A DNA stretch of 64,000 nt from Nicotiana tabacum (GCF_000715075.1 NC_134095.1:46168806-46232805); one strand, 5' to 3'. Numbered from the stretch's first letter, positions 35,763 to 48,316 are shown. The notes: generated by a model from the letters alone, not told the origin. Made by a program: numbers and translations.

Positions 35763-37454
35763 GACAATTAACTAACCCCTTTTATCATTAGACGATTCAA
35801 GTGACTATTAACTACATCAAGTAAATATGGGAGCATATCAATCCATATGCGTGACTATTAAGTAAACACGCAAACCATAAAGATTTTAATTTCACATTTC
35901 CACTAACCGGAATATTAACATTATATTGTAGCTGATAGGGAAATGTCTCGAGCTTTTGTTCGGTCATTGTTGCCATTATATTGTTGAGTTTTCTCTCATG
36001 TGTCCTCTTTCTCCCGTTGAGAGAAAGGGAAAGCCATTATGGATGAAGACAAATAGCTATCAAACAAGCTGTTTCTCATGAATTATGGGAAGAATCTGAG
36101 AAATATAGGACCACTCACTAATAATAAGGTCCAGAATGCCACTAATAGTGCTTCTGGGAGCAAGACCTGACACAGCACAATCTATATTGCGAGATGAATA
36201 AAAACATAAATGGGCGGGGTATTTAATATTCTTTCCAATGATGCTCTTGTTTTTGGCTAAGTTAGTCACATTTTTACCTGCTCTTGCAAATTGTGGATTA
36301 ATAAGAAATTAGCTAGGATTTTTCTTCATAATTATTTCTTTTTTCTTATTTACCTTTACTGAAGAAACCAAAAGGAGGTACCTTGAAAGTTTTCCGTAAA
36401 GTAAAACAAGTAAGAAAAGCAGAGATATATCATGAGATTAAGGAATTATTGCTTTCATGACGTAAGTGCACTTTAATTACATGGAGAAAAAATCACATCA
36501 CCCTTTCACTAAAATTGGTGGAATTTGCCACTTTTCAACTTAATTCATTCTTCGCTGATGTATTCGAGATTTCTAGTTCCTTTTTAAATGCCAATATATG
36601 CTGATGAAATGAACAGGACATAGATTTCTTTTTCGCTTATTAAGTGTAAAATCTTTTTTGATTGCATAATGTTACAATAATTTGACTGCATTTTAAAGTA
36701 TATATATCGACAAAAATAGTCATGCTTAGTACTTACTCCTAAAAGGACTAAGGAAGACAAGGGAAACTTTTGAAGGCGACAAGACGCGAAAGAAATGTTT
36801 CACCCCAGCAAAACCAAAGTGTATTTCATTTTCATCCTTACCTTTTTACTCTTGTTTTTAAAGCCAATTTTAATTTCAATTCGCTTTTTTAACTTAAGAG
36901 TCTATCGAAAACAACCACTCTACCTCATAAAATTACATATTTCTAAAGACAAACTGTAAATTGTACATATTGCCTCGTGCATGGGAAGTTTTTTTTTTCC
37001 TTAGACAATGGAGAGTAAGAAGCAGTTAAAAAGACTTTTAGACCATCAAGTCTCGGTTTCAGAGTTGAAAATGAAGAAATATGATTTAGTCGATGCACCA
37101 ACACAGATATCAAATAGGAGTATCCGATAAATTTAAAAAAAAAAAAATTGGATCCAGAAAAGAAGTGAACAAGGAGCGTGAACTACTGAGACTCTGACTC
37201 GCATTGACTGTCATAGGTAAGTCCAGTAGAGATCAGAGTTGTCAGCCATTCACCGCACGAGCAGATCCAGCCAATCCCTCTTTCCTCTTTTCCTTTGTGT
37301 CTCTTCTTTTCATTTTTCTTTTTGGGGTTTTGAACCTTAATAATGACGCCTATATTATTTGATTTATGTGCCCAAGTGAAAATTCTTTTTTCAAATTCAT
37401 TTTATTCCTTTGTTTAAAATAAAATATTAAACTTTGTGATGACGGGGTAAATTT
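35763..37454. other. Intergenic, no gene recognised
   Basis: AT-rich sequence with only short ORFs (for example 36060-36269, minus). No motif, RNA gene or convincing repeat seen. Confidence 0.4.
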
Positions 37455-38536
37455 AAGGGTGTTAAATGGATGGGCCAGTCCGGGTTTGAGAAAAAATGAA
37501 ATCGATCGAGTTTCAATCGGGCCGATTACGAGTTAGGGCTTACCGGGTCCGGGTCCATCAGGGTAAAAAAATGAACCGTAAGAATTATGGGTCCAAGGGG
37601 CCAGGCCGGATTAGTATTTTTTTTTTGTTTGTATTTTGTATAATTATTGTAAATTATATTAATATAAAGTAAAAATATAAAGAATACAATGAAGATAGGA
37701 AAAAATTACACTTATAATTTGCAAAGTGCTTTTTTTTTATTTCAAACTTACAAATTGAAGTTTGCATTTAACAACAAGTAAATTAATGAAAAAAGAGTAA
37801 AACTAAATTTATATTGCATAATAATACATCAAATTAATCTAACAAACTAAAATATTAAGCATCAATACGTCTAATAATTTTAAAATAATATAAATTGTCT
37901 CAAATCAACTTAAATTCGAATTTTTGGAGGACGCTCAAGACAACTCTTCATATTCTTTCCTTAAACAGCCCGTGTCCACCCACTTTAGACGAAGATTTAA
38001 AACTAGACCACAGTTCTTGCACTTTACTTTGTGAACTTCTTCATTTTCTTCTACCACCTTAAAGTGTTCCCAAACATATGAGCGCACTCTAGAAGCACGG
38101 GGCATGATTTAACTTGAATTGAGAATATGAGTTTGAGAAATGAGAGATGAGTGAAGAAATGAAGAAGAGGGGGGAGGGGGGAGTTGTATTTATAGTTTTT
38201 CAGAGGGCTAAATTAGTAATTACAAAAAGTGTTATTTTATATAAAAAAAAATTGCCCAAAAAGGGCTATTTGTGCAACAATAACGTTGGGCCACGGCCAT
38301 AAGGCAACTGACCGTTGCTAACGTTCTTATCTAGCCGTTATATCGGTCCGGACCAGTCCGGTTAACCGGTTCTACATGAATTTTGATTGATCGAGTTTGA
38401 CCGGTGCGATTAATCAGATGAATGAAAGTGAACGAACCAACTCCCCTAATCCCAGTAACCCAGCCCACCCGACCCCTTATGTACCGTTCCAGGCCGGTCC
38501 TGGAACGGATTGACCCGGCCCGTTTAACACCCCTAG
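37455..38536 (-). mobile_element. hAT deletion derivative with 8-bp target duplication
   Basis: Termini AAGGGTGTTAAATGGATGGGCC (left) and GGCCCGTTTAACACCCCTAG (right) are inverted repeats. They are flanked by GTAAATTT (37447-37454) and CTAAATTT (38537-38544), a 7/8 match as expected for hAT TSDs. The subterminal zones are rich in CCGG/GGTCC motifs. The inside is AT-rich apart from a BED zinc-finger exon; the transposase core is missing. Confidence 0.8.
37935..38105 (-). CDS. Small BED-type zinc-finger ORF inside hAT element (56 aa)
   Basis: From ATG at 38105 the 56-residue frame contains RSYVWEHFKVVEE and VHKVKCKNCG. This is the BED finger pattern (VWxHF...CxxC) that starts hAT transposases and binds DNA. 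The distal His pair is absent because the frame ends at TGA 37937-37935. It is most likely the leftover first exon of a hAT transposase; whether it is expressed is unknown. Confidence 0.65.
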   Translation of the reverse strand: MPRASRVRSYVWEHFKVVEENEEVHKVKCKNCGLVLNLRLKWVDTGCLRKEYEELS

Positions 38537-38544
38537 CTAAATTT

Positions 38545-39567
38545 CACAAATAGATAAGCTCTTTAACTAGCTATTTTTACGCAAAATGATAGTACTCCGT
38601 TCCTCCCATTTGTTTAACCAAGAGAGTTAGCACCACTGCTTTGGTTACTTAAATATTCTTTTATTTTGGGAAAATGAAATTGACGGTTCTCGTATACTAC
38701 ATTTACTTTATACTTTCATAAAAAAAAAGTTTATGATCTGATATTCTGGTCCCCTCAATTATTGACAAATTCTAATTTTTGTGATATCTCACCGTCCATT
38801 TTTTCTTCCCCTCCCTTTTTTTCCTTCTGCAATCTCCCCATGTATACTAGACAAGAAATTCAAAAATAAATGATAAGCACATAAATAAATAAATAAATAA
38901 CACGAAATTACAATAATAAGAAATAATAAAAGGACTTTATAATAATACATTAATGATCACAAATGAGAATAATGAGGCGATTCCATAATTTTATATTCCC
39001 AACTGGCTTTACTTTAGGTGGGGTTCTCATTGCTGGCGTGTCCCAATCAGAAGGACAAGAGGTATCGCAGCTTCACAGCATGACCAGGGGAATCTCTTAG
39101 TACAATACATCAAAAATAATTTAATATTTGCAAAATATATAAACCACACCTTTTATTCAGAAAAAGCAAAATAAGAATTAATCATCACACCCTCCGGTGC
39201 TCTACTAAGTTCCAACTCCAAAAAAGAAAAAAGAGAGAGAGCTTGGTTTACCTAAAAATAAAAATAAAATAAAAAAAAGAAGAGAAAACCATGATCATGG
39301 TTTTGCTAAAACCTGCAGTTTGAGATTTTTCTTCCACTAAGAATGCAATAAAAATGGCTGCATAGATAGTAATAATTGATCAGTCAACCATTAATTGAAA
39401 CCTGCAAAACTTGTTCACCAGCCCAGATAATTTTGTAGAGAGAGTAGATATTTATATTAATCAACATCCCACAACATGTATATACATAGATTTGATATGC
39501 ATTATATTGTGTGGGTAAAATAGCGACCTACATATCAGTCGATATGCTTGATTAATTTCCACTACCC
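38545..39567. other. Intergenic and 3' flank of the FLZ gene
   Basis: AT-rich with short A-runs and (AAAT)n near 38882-38898. The FLZ 3' UTR on the minus strand should occupy the right few hundred bases. No other gene seen. Confidence 0.4.
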
Positions 39568-40481
39568 CTAAACGGCGGCGACTGTCTCGCTTGTGGCGGA
39601 GACATCAGATCCCTTTCCGCCGGCCACGGAGGAGTTTCTGGTATCCTTCCTTGATGCAACCAATGAACACTTCTCCTTTTTCTCGTCTATATTCATTTGC
39701 TGCTCTCTACACTCTAAGCTGCAAAAAGCACTATCCCCTCTGCACAATAATCACCCAAGAAAAAATTAAGAATTTAAATCACACAAATATTTAAAGTAAA
39801 TTTGTTTTACCAGACCAGTATACTTGAAGTAACTGAAATAAATTATTTACCATCTTTTCCCTAATCCATCCTTATTAGTTCTATAAACAACTATCTATAA
39901 CTTGTATTTAGATGATCTCATGAGTTTTTACACCGTGAATGCATAAAAGTGAAATAATTTATAAACTAGCAGATACTGGATGGAAATAACTGAGATAACA
40001 AAATAAAAGAAAAGACGGAGCTAGTGTACGCCGAACGTAGTAACTTTGTCCAAACTCTATATTTCTCTTATAAGAATCTAGAAACATTAAAGAAGTAAAA
40101 TACTAATTTCAAATTTTGGGTACGTCTCTAAAACAAAAAAAGTTGTATATAATAGTACCTGTACATGTAGATATCACGACCAGGGATCAAGCGACGTTTA
40201 CAGAGGAAGCAAGCTTTCAAAAAATTAGCAGTTTCAAGAAAATCAGCAGACTTTCGACGGTTTCTGGTGGTAGGGATTGTTTTAGCTGTGGTCAAAATAC
40301 GTTGTTGTTGATCTAGCAGCTGGGTATTTGAAGAAGAGATGGGTGTGAAAGGGTTGTGAGGATCAAAGGGCTGATAATTAACAGGAGAATTAGGGTCATG
40401 ATTGAGGTTGAGATCTAAGGTGAATTCAGTCATACTTGTTGTTCTCTTCATTGGTGGCCTTGTCCTCTTCCCCAGCAACAT
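39568..40481 (-). CDS. FLZ-type (FCS-like, DUF581) zinc-finger protein, two exons
   Basis: Exon 1 is 40481-40159 and exon 2 is 39739-39568. They are joined by a GT-AG intron (40158-39740) that splits an Arg codon in phase 2, giving 164 aa. The N-terminus has MKRTTSMTEF, conserved in FLZ proteins, followed by LDLNL (residues 22-26), an EAR-type LxLxL motif. The FLZ domain (about residues 78-130) contains FLKACFLCKRRL, GRDIYMYRGD and FCSLECREQQM, with zinc ligands C91, C94, C114 and C118 (CX2C-X19-CX3C). FLZ proteins are plant-specific adaptors that interact with SnRK1 kinase subunits; this is family knowledge, not visible here. The tail is Ser/Thr-rich and ends TVAAV. No lesion is seen, so this is the clearest intact host gene in the window. 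Confidence 0.92.
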
Positions 40482-40640
40482 TTTCGCTACTATTTTTTCT
40501 GGTGTTGTACCAGAGTTTGGTTATGTATGGAGGTTAAAGAAAGAGAGAGAGAGAGGAAGAAGAGGAGGAGTGAGAGTGGGGAGATGTGTTGGGAAGATAA
40601 AGCAGAGAGCCCAAGTGCAAGGAGAGAATCTCGACCGTTT
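40482..40640 (-). promoter_or_regulatory. 5' UTR/promoter-proximal CT-rich tract of the FLZ gene
   Basis: On the minus strand, a run of CTCCTCTTCTTCCTCTCTC with (CT)n (plus-strand GAGAGAGAGAGAG near 40540-40556) lies 60-90 bases upstream of the start codon. Such pyrimidine-rich leaders are common in plant 5' UTRs. No certain TATA box was identified. Confidence 0.45.
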
Positions 40641-41712
40641 GATTATTCATGCAATTTTTTGGAGTATATGATTTTCTGAGATTCCATCCATCTCCCCCTT
40701 AACCCTCCTTGAATAGTTTTTTTTCTTTCTAAAATTTACTATTCCCTTTTCGTCAACCCTAATGACATGATTTATAAGGGTGAAAATGAGAAGACTTGAA
40801 AAGCTTTCACCACCATTTACTTTAAAAGAAAACACTAAACTTCTCATTAAATATTTCAAATATCAAAAAGTTTCTTTAACTTTTAAGAATTCGTGTTCAA
40901 TCAAACACTTTGATATAAAAATAGGATTGTGGGAGTACCTTTCTTTATTTTCTAGGTTTGATTCACTCAGTTAAAGCAAAAAAGATACTAACAAAAAATA
41001 ATCTCCAGGAGTACTAGCTATTTCCAAAGACTCTATGACAATCGGATGTGATTGGTCAGTGGTCCTAAAATATAAAAGAGAAAATGAACTTTTTTTTTGG
41101 GATAATTGCAGGTCGTTTTCAAAAATAATAGGAGTACTAGCTAGGTAACATATATATATTTTATATTTTTGACTAAGGAAGGTAATTATTTTTTGTCGAG
41201 CGGCCAAACGAGTAACTTGTCCTTTTTTGTTTAATTAAAATTGAAACTTTGATTTCCGTTTTTAGATCTCTTTTTTTTTTCTTTTTGAAAGGAAAATTCC
41301 GATATTTATTCAAAGACTTGGGTAGCATATTAAATTTTGATTTAACATATATAAATGGAGAAATCGTCAATGATGTGATGTTAAATAGCCAAACTTGTAT
41401 TCCGTGGAAGATTTAAATTCATGTTCAATCAAGTTGTCTCATTAAAACAAATCCAAATTAATGAATGATCAACAGTTCAATACTCAAGAGAGTGCGACAC
41501 TTCTAAATACTACTGCTATACTATAGTCCGCTTGAAAAATAAGAGAAATAAAACAAGATATAAGCAATTAAAAGGGACGTTGGACGAATCATGTGAATCA
41601 ACAATATTTGATCTCTGAAGAATCTGATTATAATATTTACAAACGCTTTGAGTACACATAACTTACGTTGACTCAAATTAAAGCCAAAACTCTTATCTGT
41701 ACCACATGATTC

Positions 41713-41744
<32 letters not shown>

Positions 41745-42425
41745 GCATGACCTATTAAAATACTTACTTTTTTTTTTTACATTGTTATATATTGTAACTC
41801 CACATTTTCCAAAAAAATTGATAACCTGTAGATCGTCGTAAATTTTTTTAATATATTCTTTTCATACAATTTTCCTCGTCTTATAGTATACAATTTTTAC
41901 ATCATTTCCTTTGCATTATTGCTGATATACGCTTGTTTTTCTCTTTATCAATTTAATCATCAGTATCAGGAAGTATCCATTAACCCTATTTATTCAAATT
42001 CATGTTAAGTAGGCCTATTAAAAGAATAAAGCATTATTACGAAACTTTATAAATCTTTAGAGTTCAAATCGAAATCTTTAATTTAAGGCGATGAGATTTC
42101 AACTATTTCACCAAGTCCCGGTAATATATTAATACCTTGTAAAATTAACTTATTTGATAAGTATTTTTATCAAAAGTACTTTGCAAAAAAAGTACTTTTT
42201 GTGAAAAATAATTTGTATTTGAAAATTGTTTTGGAGATAAACTATTTTTCCTGCTTCTAAAAAATTGTTTCTACTTATATTTGAAAGCTCTTTTTTTCTT
42301 GTAAAAACTTGACCAAATATTTTACTTTTGGCATTAAAAAAGGGGAAAAATAACATTGTATAACTACTCTCAAAATAATAACCAAATATTTATATATTTT
42401 TTGCATATATATATATAACCAAATA

Positions 42426-42428
<3 letters not shown>
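40641..42428. other. Upstream/intergenic AT-rich sequence
   Basis: No gene recognised. A poly-T run of about 28 bases covers 41717-41744. AAGTACTTTT-type motifs near 42150-42200 resemble the subterminal motifs of the MITE at 42620-42985 and may be a decayed relative. Confidence 0.4.

Positions 42429-42482
<54 letters not shown>
42429..42482. repeat. Compound microsatellite (GT)n(TA)n
   Basis: About 13 GT units followed by about 13 TA units, directly visible. Confidence 0.95.
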
Positions 42483-42488
<6 letters not shown>

Positions 42489-42619
42489 CAAAAATAATTT
42501 TTCGGTTATCAAATGTAAATAGTTTCGACTTGGAGACTAAAAATAATTTTTTTCCAAAAAAAATATTTTTGAAAAAAAAACAAACACAGCCAAATAGACT
42601 AGTAGTATTATATTTAGTA

Positions 42620-42985
42620 GGTAATACGATCAAACAACTTATAGCTTGTTTGTCCAAGCTTCTTTTTGGCCAAAAGTGTTTCTTTTTTTTTTTTGTCAAA
42701 AAAAAGTGCTTTTGGGAGAAGCAGAAGCATTTTTGGAGAAGCAGAAAAAAGTAGCTTCTCTCCAAAAGCACTTTTTTGAGAAGCACTTTTGAGAAAAATA
42801 CACTTACAAGCAGTTTTTTAAAGCTTGGCAAAACACTAATTGTTGCTCATGAGTACTTTGCAAATTAATTAGACAAACACAAACTGTTTTTCACCAAAAG
42901 TACTTTTGAGAAAAACATTTTAAAAAAAAATACTTCTCAAAATAAGCTGATTTTTGCAGCTTGATCAAACGGACTATTAATTAGC
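42620..42985. repeat. Foldback-like MITE rich in AAAAGTGCTTTT motifs
   Basis: The left part (TTGTTTGTCCAAGCTTCTTTTTGGCC) and the reverse complement of the right part (CCGTTTGATCAAGCTGCAAAAATCAGC) resemble each other. The interior has many CAAAAGTGCTTTT / AGAAGCACTTTT inverted motifs, as in a common Solanaceae MITE. No TSD was resolved. Confidence 0.6.
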
Positions 42986-43415
42986 TAACCATGAAACGGG
43001 GCCATATTTGCTCAAGAAAAAGATTCAATGGGAGTGGGGGTATTTGGTGAAACAGTCCCCACTGAATGAATTCGTCTGGCCCCACCTTATTTCCCATTCC
43101 CCAAATCCCATTCTCAAAATCTCAACCACAGAATTTCAGAATCCATTCATTTACCTTTTCTTCTTCTTTTCTTTTGTCTTATTTTCCTTTTACATAAGAC
43201 TAAATAATTCTGTTCGCGTCTGGTCATCACTCTATATTTCGAAGGAAAAATGAAAAATATGCTGAAAAAAGAGTTTCTGAGATGTGAAGGGCAAAGAATA
43301 ATACAGTAGTAAATATTTGGTCTTTTAAAAGAGATAGTAATTCATTATCAACGGGCCTGAAGCCAAACTTCTTAACTTTTTAATTTTTTTTAATTATTTA
43401 TTTGAAGTCTATTTT

Positions 43416-44140
43416 TTAAAATTTTCTTAGATATAAAGTTAATAATTTCTTATAATCAATAACTCCTACTAAGTATTTCTTAATTGACAATATAACTAAT
43501 CCATTTAACCTTTCTTGTGATATTATTGTTCTTAGGTAAGATTTTGTCAATTTTAATTTTGGAAAACTTTTTTCTGTTGAAGCAACGGTAGCAAGAGTTA
43601 TGAACATTATACCGTACGCAATTTAGGCATTCAGAAAAGAATTAAATCTTTTTATTTGATTAAGTGTATCAATTAAACTATTATCTTCTAATTGTACTAT
43701 TTTCCTTAATACTTTTAATTCACAAAATAAATCTAAACCATCAATATCGAATTGATTATTATGCTTTAAGGAACATTCAAGATTAAGGCAATATTTTTTC
43801 AAATTTTCAACATCTAGTGATCTTAGTTTTTACTGCCAAATAGAAAACAAAAATATTTCATATGCTTTGAATTGTTCAAATCTATTTTGAAGTGAAAAAA
43901 ATAGTCTTGTCTATTATGTATAAAAGTAATCAACTCTAAATGACTCTTCGAAAGATTTTGAGATTTCATTATCAGCATTCGCATCAAATTGTTACTTTCT
44001 GTATATCACATTTTTCTTACGAAATTCGGGTTCGATATTCATTTCAAGTGTAATTTCCTTGGTAGAATTCATAGCAGTTGCAAATCCTTCTTCTCTATAT
44101 ATGTTAGAAAGAAGTCAAACTTTTTCGTTAGGTTTTAGAT
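43416..44140 (-). pseudogene. hAT transposase C-terminal remnant (ZMYM1-like)
   Basis: At 43607-43416 the minus strand reads VASTEKSFPKLKLTKSYLRT and ISQERLNGLVILSI, the hAT dimerisation region (usual form VASAERSFSKLK). Upstream, between 44140 and 43620, fragments such as ITLEMNIEPEF and FDANADNEISKSFEESFRV match the same family, but frameshifts and stops separate them. The element is dead and its termini were not found. Confidence 0.7.
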
Positions 44141-44410
44141 GAAAAAAATAATATAATTGCTTTTGGTGTAGGGACTCAAGGAAATCAACCAAGATCGAAG
44201 TGCAAAAAGAGAAGCAACCAAAGCTGAAGGAAGAAATCAATCAGAGATTGATTGAAGCATTCAAAAGGAAATGAAGCACTGAAGATCCAGCAAGATAATC
44301 AATCAGAAGCTATTACTAGAAGGACCTAGATTTAAGGAGCAAATCCGGTGGCTATCAAGACTTAAAGATGGAAAGCTACTAAAGTCCACACATCAAGGAA
44401 GAGTAACATG
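44141..44410. other. Short spacer before the Ogre element
   Basis: Purine-rich text with no recognised gene; it ends GTAACATG right before the 5' LTR. Confidence 0.4.
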
Positions 44411-47400
44411 TGTGAACACGTGATTTTTGCCCTATATATGAATAATTCCCAAATTCCCAAACAAAATAATTTTTCTTTATTTTTACAATTTTTGTGCGTT
44501 TTGGTGTCATCTTCTGATAATTGTTGCGTTTTATTTGTGCGTGTTAATTTTTATAAAATACAAAAAAATACGCATTTTCTGCATTTAGGTTTTAGTTTTA
44601 TATTTTAGTATCAATTGGGGATTAATTTGTGTAGAACAAAACATGAAGAATCACAAAAAATAGTTCACTTTTGCATTTTTAATGATTTTATTGTAAATTT
44701 GTCACAAAATAGTTTTTGAACAATTTTAGGAATTAATTGTGAACAATTTGTTTAAAAAAAATTATAAAAATTATAAAAAGAAGGAAAAGAAAATAAAAAG
44801 GAAGTAAGGTTAGAAATTAGGGTCTTAATAAAAGACCCAAATTTGGGCCAAATTAAGGGAATTGCTCAGGCCCAGACACCCCAAAAACATTTCAGTTCAG
44901 TCCAGCCCAAGTCCCTACCCGGTCCCCCCCCCCCTTTCAGACGAAACGGTGTCGTTTCGGGGTCATTAAATCAGGACCGCTGGATCTCATCAATCCAACG
45001 GTCCGGAACTGACGAGGTTCTTAGTATTTAAGTGTCCGAACCTTCCCCCCTACCCCCATTTGCCTCGTCTTCTTCACCCCACCCCTTCTCCTCAAACCCT
45101 AATCCGCGCCGCCCCTAAATCCCTTGTCGGCGGTGAACACAAACTATGTCGTTCACCCTGAGATTAACACCACAGATCCCCCTCACTCTCCTCTTTCCAT
45201 TGCACCTATTGGTTCACCTCGAACAAGGCCGGAACTCTTCGAATCTTAATTTGAAATTTTCCGGCCAGGTGACAAGTTCGTCCAAATCAGTCCAAAATCA
45301 CACCCCACAACCCCCAGCCCTTCCTCAACACTAATCCGTGGTTGTTTTCTTTCAAATCACCATGAAACGGCCCAAATCTTAGATCTAAGAATTTCTGGCC
45401 AAACCCTAAAACCAAATCCTTTTGATTTTGAACCTTAGTATCCTTAACCATGTGTTCTCTTGTTAGAACACATGGTTAGGGATGTTACGCGTCAAAAATC
45501 TGAAAGGATTCAGATGTTCATGACTGGCTGGAATCCCTTATGCCTTTGTGGATTTTTTTACTGCTTCTTTTACTCGCATGATTGAAGTATTATTCACAGT
45601 TGTTGTTTCGTTATTTGTTCTGTTAATTTTATGGTTTGAATGTGTTAGTTTAAGTTTTGTTAATTACTGTTGATTCTGAGCTTGATATTTGGTTGAATGT
45701 TTATAAGTTCATGGTTTAAGAATTAGTTTTAAGTTCATTTAATATTAATCGTGGTAGCTTAAGCTCAGTTTAATTTCGTTTAGCTTGTCTGAGTGGTATA
45801 ATTGAACAGAATTGGTTTTGGTTAGTCTAATTAGTTGGTTTCTGAATGCTAGTTGATTAATTTCAGTTAGTTTCAGAATGGTTTAGGATATTGGGTATAG
45901 TTGTTAAGGATGAGGGTAGGTTCAGTGATTTTGAAAGGTTTTCAGTGGTAATCTGGGTATGGAAAAGGGTAGTTCTGATAGGAATAGTAATATCAAGGTA
46001 TAGGGAAGGGCAGTATAGGTATTGTATGGGTAGAGGAATACCTTAGGGCCTTCTAGAATGGGGTGCAAGTGTAGATTTTGATAATTGTAGTGCAGTTACT
46101 TGTTTAGCAAGATAAAACTAGAGGGACTAATTTGAAAATAGAGAGGGACTGATTGGTAAATCAGAACCTAATTTATTCTCTTTGGTGTTGCTTATAAAAG
46201 GGTATGAGATGCCTTGGGAAGGGGGGCTCTGAATTTTTCCTGCCTTCAGCCTTAAGTTTCAATTTAGGCTTTCATTCCTGCTTTTAATTTCAGTCAGCAT
46301 TTCAATTCTAAGAATTTCAGAAAATAAAAACATCAAAAATGGAGAAATTCGAAATAACTTCACAGTTTCATCACTAGTCCTGGATTTCAATTTTGGGCTT
46401 TGGGGTTTAGCCTGCTTACAAAGGTGCTCAGGTGCAGCTGTAAGGGTCAAGGGTATATTTGAAGCATGTTAAATTGATATGTGGGAGCCTGCTTGCATAT
46501 TTGGTTTTTCAAAGCAATCTGCCTGTGTTTCCATGGTGTAACATTGCTGGGTTTGTTGTTTGTTGCTGTTGAAAATAGCTGATTCCTCTCCTTTTCTCTA
46601 TTTTCATTACAATTCCCAGGTACATATCCTTGACTCGCATCTATGGAACTCCAAGTTTGAAGTGGAGAAAAATGAGAATGCTACTGGAATTCTGTTTCCT
46701 TTGGAAACATTGTCTGTTGATTGCCTTTTCATGGTTTAGTTTGTTTAAATTGTCTGATTGTTATTAATTGATTTAGTTGGTGTTGATTCGAGCCAATAAC
46801 TGATTTGTATAATTGAGACTGATGAACTGTCCAGCATGAGTTTGATTGTTTTAATTAGTAAGTGGACATTTGGGTATTTAGATTCATGTATATAGTCCAG
46901 GGTGTGGGCTGTTTAAATTGTGCATTTCATGTTTATACAATTGTCATTTTCAATTTGTTTAAGTTTCACAGAATGCTGAAGTCAAATCTGCAAAAGTTGT
47001 AGTTGATTTGGAGTTCTATACGCATGGTTAATTTTAAGTTTGGGTCTAGTATGAATTACATATTTAACAGCCTCATATTGGGCCAGTTTTGGGCCTGGCA
47101 TACTAGCAGGTAGCCCAAGAAATTAGTTAAATCAAAAGGTGCCCAAGGATTCGATCCCTGGGCTGTACGATTGCAAGCCAAATTTTGGGCCTGCTTTGTA
47201 CCTAACGCATAAGTGCTCTAAGGGCCTGTGCCCGCAGCATGTGCAATGGCAGGAGTTGGGCTTTGTGGGCTCAGAGCCCATTTATTCGGCATTCATGCCC
47301 GGATGTTCAAATTCAAATTCAACAAATTGTAGGCCTAATCAATTAGGATCCTCAAAGTAATTAATGGCATAATTATTTCATTGTGTAGACTTGGAAAGGT

Positions 47401-48294
47401 TGTTTAGTGAATTTCACCGCCTTCCCCAAAATAACAATACGTTAGAATCTTTAAGCACGACTTACTTAAAAAATTACTTTCCTAAACTCGGGTGCACATT
47501 GATGCGACCCAAATCCAAATCTCGACAAAATCAAAATGTGTTGACAAATCACGGGTGCATTGATTGTGACGTGGTTCGAAACATGTTTTCATGACGTCGT
47601 AATTCCTAAAAATAAATAATGACAGAAAAGAGTTTCACAAATTGAGACGAGCCTCACCGAAAGAAAAATATAAATAAATGCGGGCCTTTAGTAAATAATT
47701 ATCGAAACAATTAGAATTTGGGATGGTCGTTTAGCGAACTTCATGGCTCTTCCCCAAAATAACACTACGTTAGTATCTTTAGGCATGATTTAATTAAATA
47801 ACCTTCTTAAAATTAGAGTGCGCATTGATGCGACTCAAATCCAAATCTCGACGAAGTCGAAATGTGTTGACAACTACGAGTGCATTGATTGCGACGTGGT
47901 TCGAAATGCGTTTTTCATGACGTCGCAATTCTTTAAAAATAATGGTAATAAAAGCGGTGTAAAATTAATAAAAGGCATATAAGCTAGCACGTATTAAAAT
48001 CAGATAAAATCAAATACAACAGTTAAGCGACCGTGCTGGAACCACGGAACTCGGGAATGCCTAACACCTTCTCCCGGCTTAACAGAATTCCTTACTCGGA
48101 TTTCTGGTTCGCGGACTGTTAACATAGTCATAAATTTCCTCGGTTTGGGATTCAATCAGTGACTTGGGACACTATTAATCTCCCAAGTGGCGACTCTGAA
48201 TAATTAATAATTAAATCCCGTTCCGATTGTCCTCTAATTGGAAAAACTCCTTTACACCCTTCCGGGGGTGTAGGTAGAAAAAAGAGGTGTGACA
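44411..48294 (+). repeat. 5' LTR of the Ogre element (3.88 kb)
   Basis: It begins TGTGAACACGTG and ends GGTGTGACA. The first ~1.19 kb aligns almost base-for-base with 62808-64000. It contains a TATA-like TATTTAAG (45025-45032), a perfect 14-bp hairpin near 45447-45480, and an internal ~330-bp tandem duplication (about 47380-47950). A 62-codon ORF at 45146-45334 has a counterpart in the 3' LTR, but this follows from LTR identity. Confidence 0.9.
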
Positions 48295-48298
48295 GCTC

Positions 48299-48316
48299 TG
48301 GCAACTCTGCTGGGGA
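48299..48316 (+). promoter_or_regulatory. Primer-binding site
   Basis: TGGCAACTCTGCTGGGGA lies 4 bases after the LTR end, the right place for minus-strand priming. The matching sequence in the other Ogre-like element (374-357) reads TGGCGACTCTGCTGGAGA. Ogre PBSs are reported as tRNA-Arg type; I could not check the match. Confidence 0.75.

Noticed and set aside
42370..42831. 153-codon minus-strand ORF and 107-codon plus-strand ORF
   Set aside because: They run through a (GT)n(TA)n microsatellite and a MITE; no coding signal beyond openness.
45146..45334. 62-codon ORF present in both LTRs (also 63546-63734)
   Set aside because: The two LTRs are near-identical copies from one insertion, so identity of the ORF says nothing about coding.
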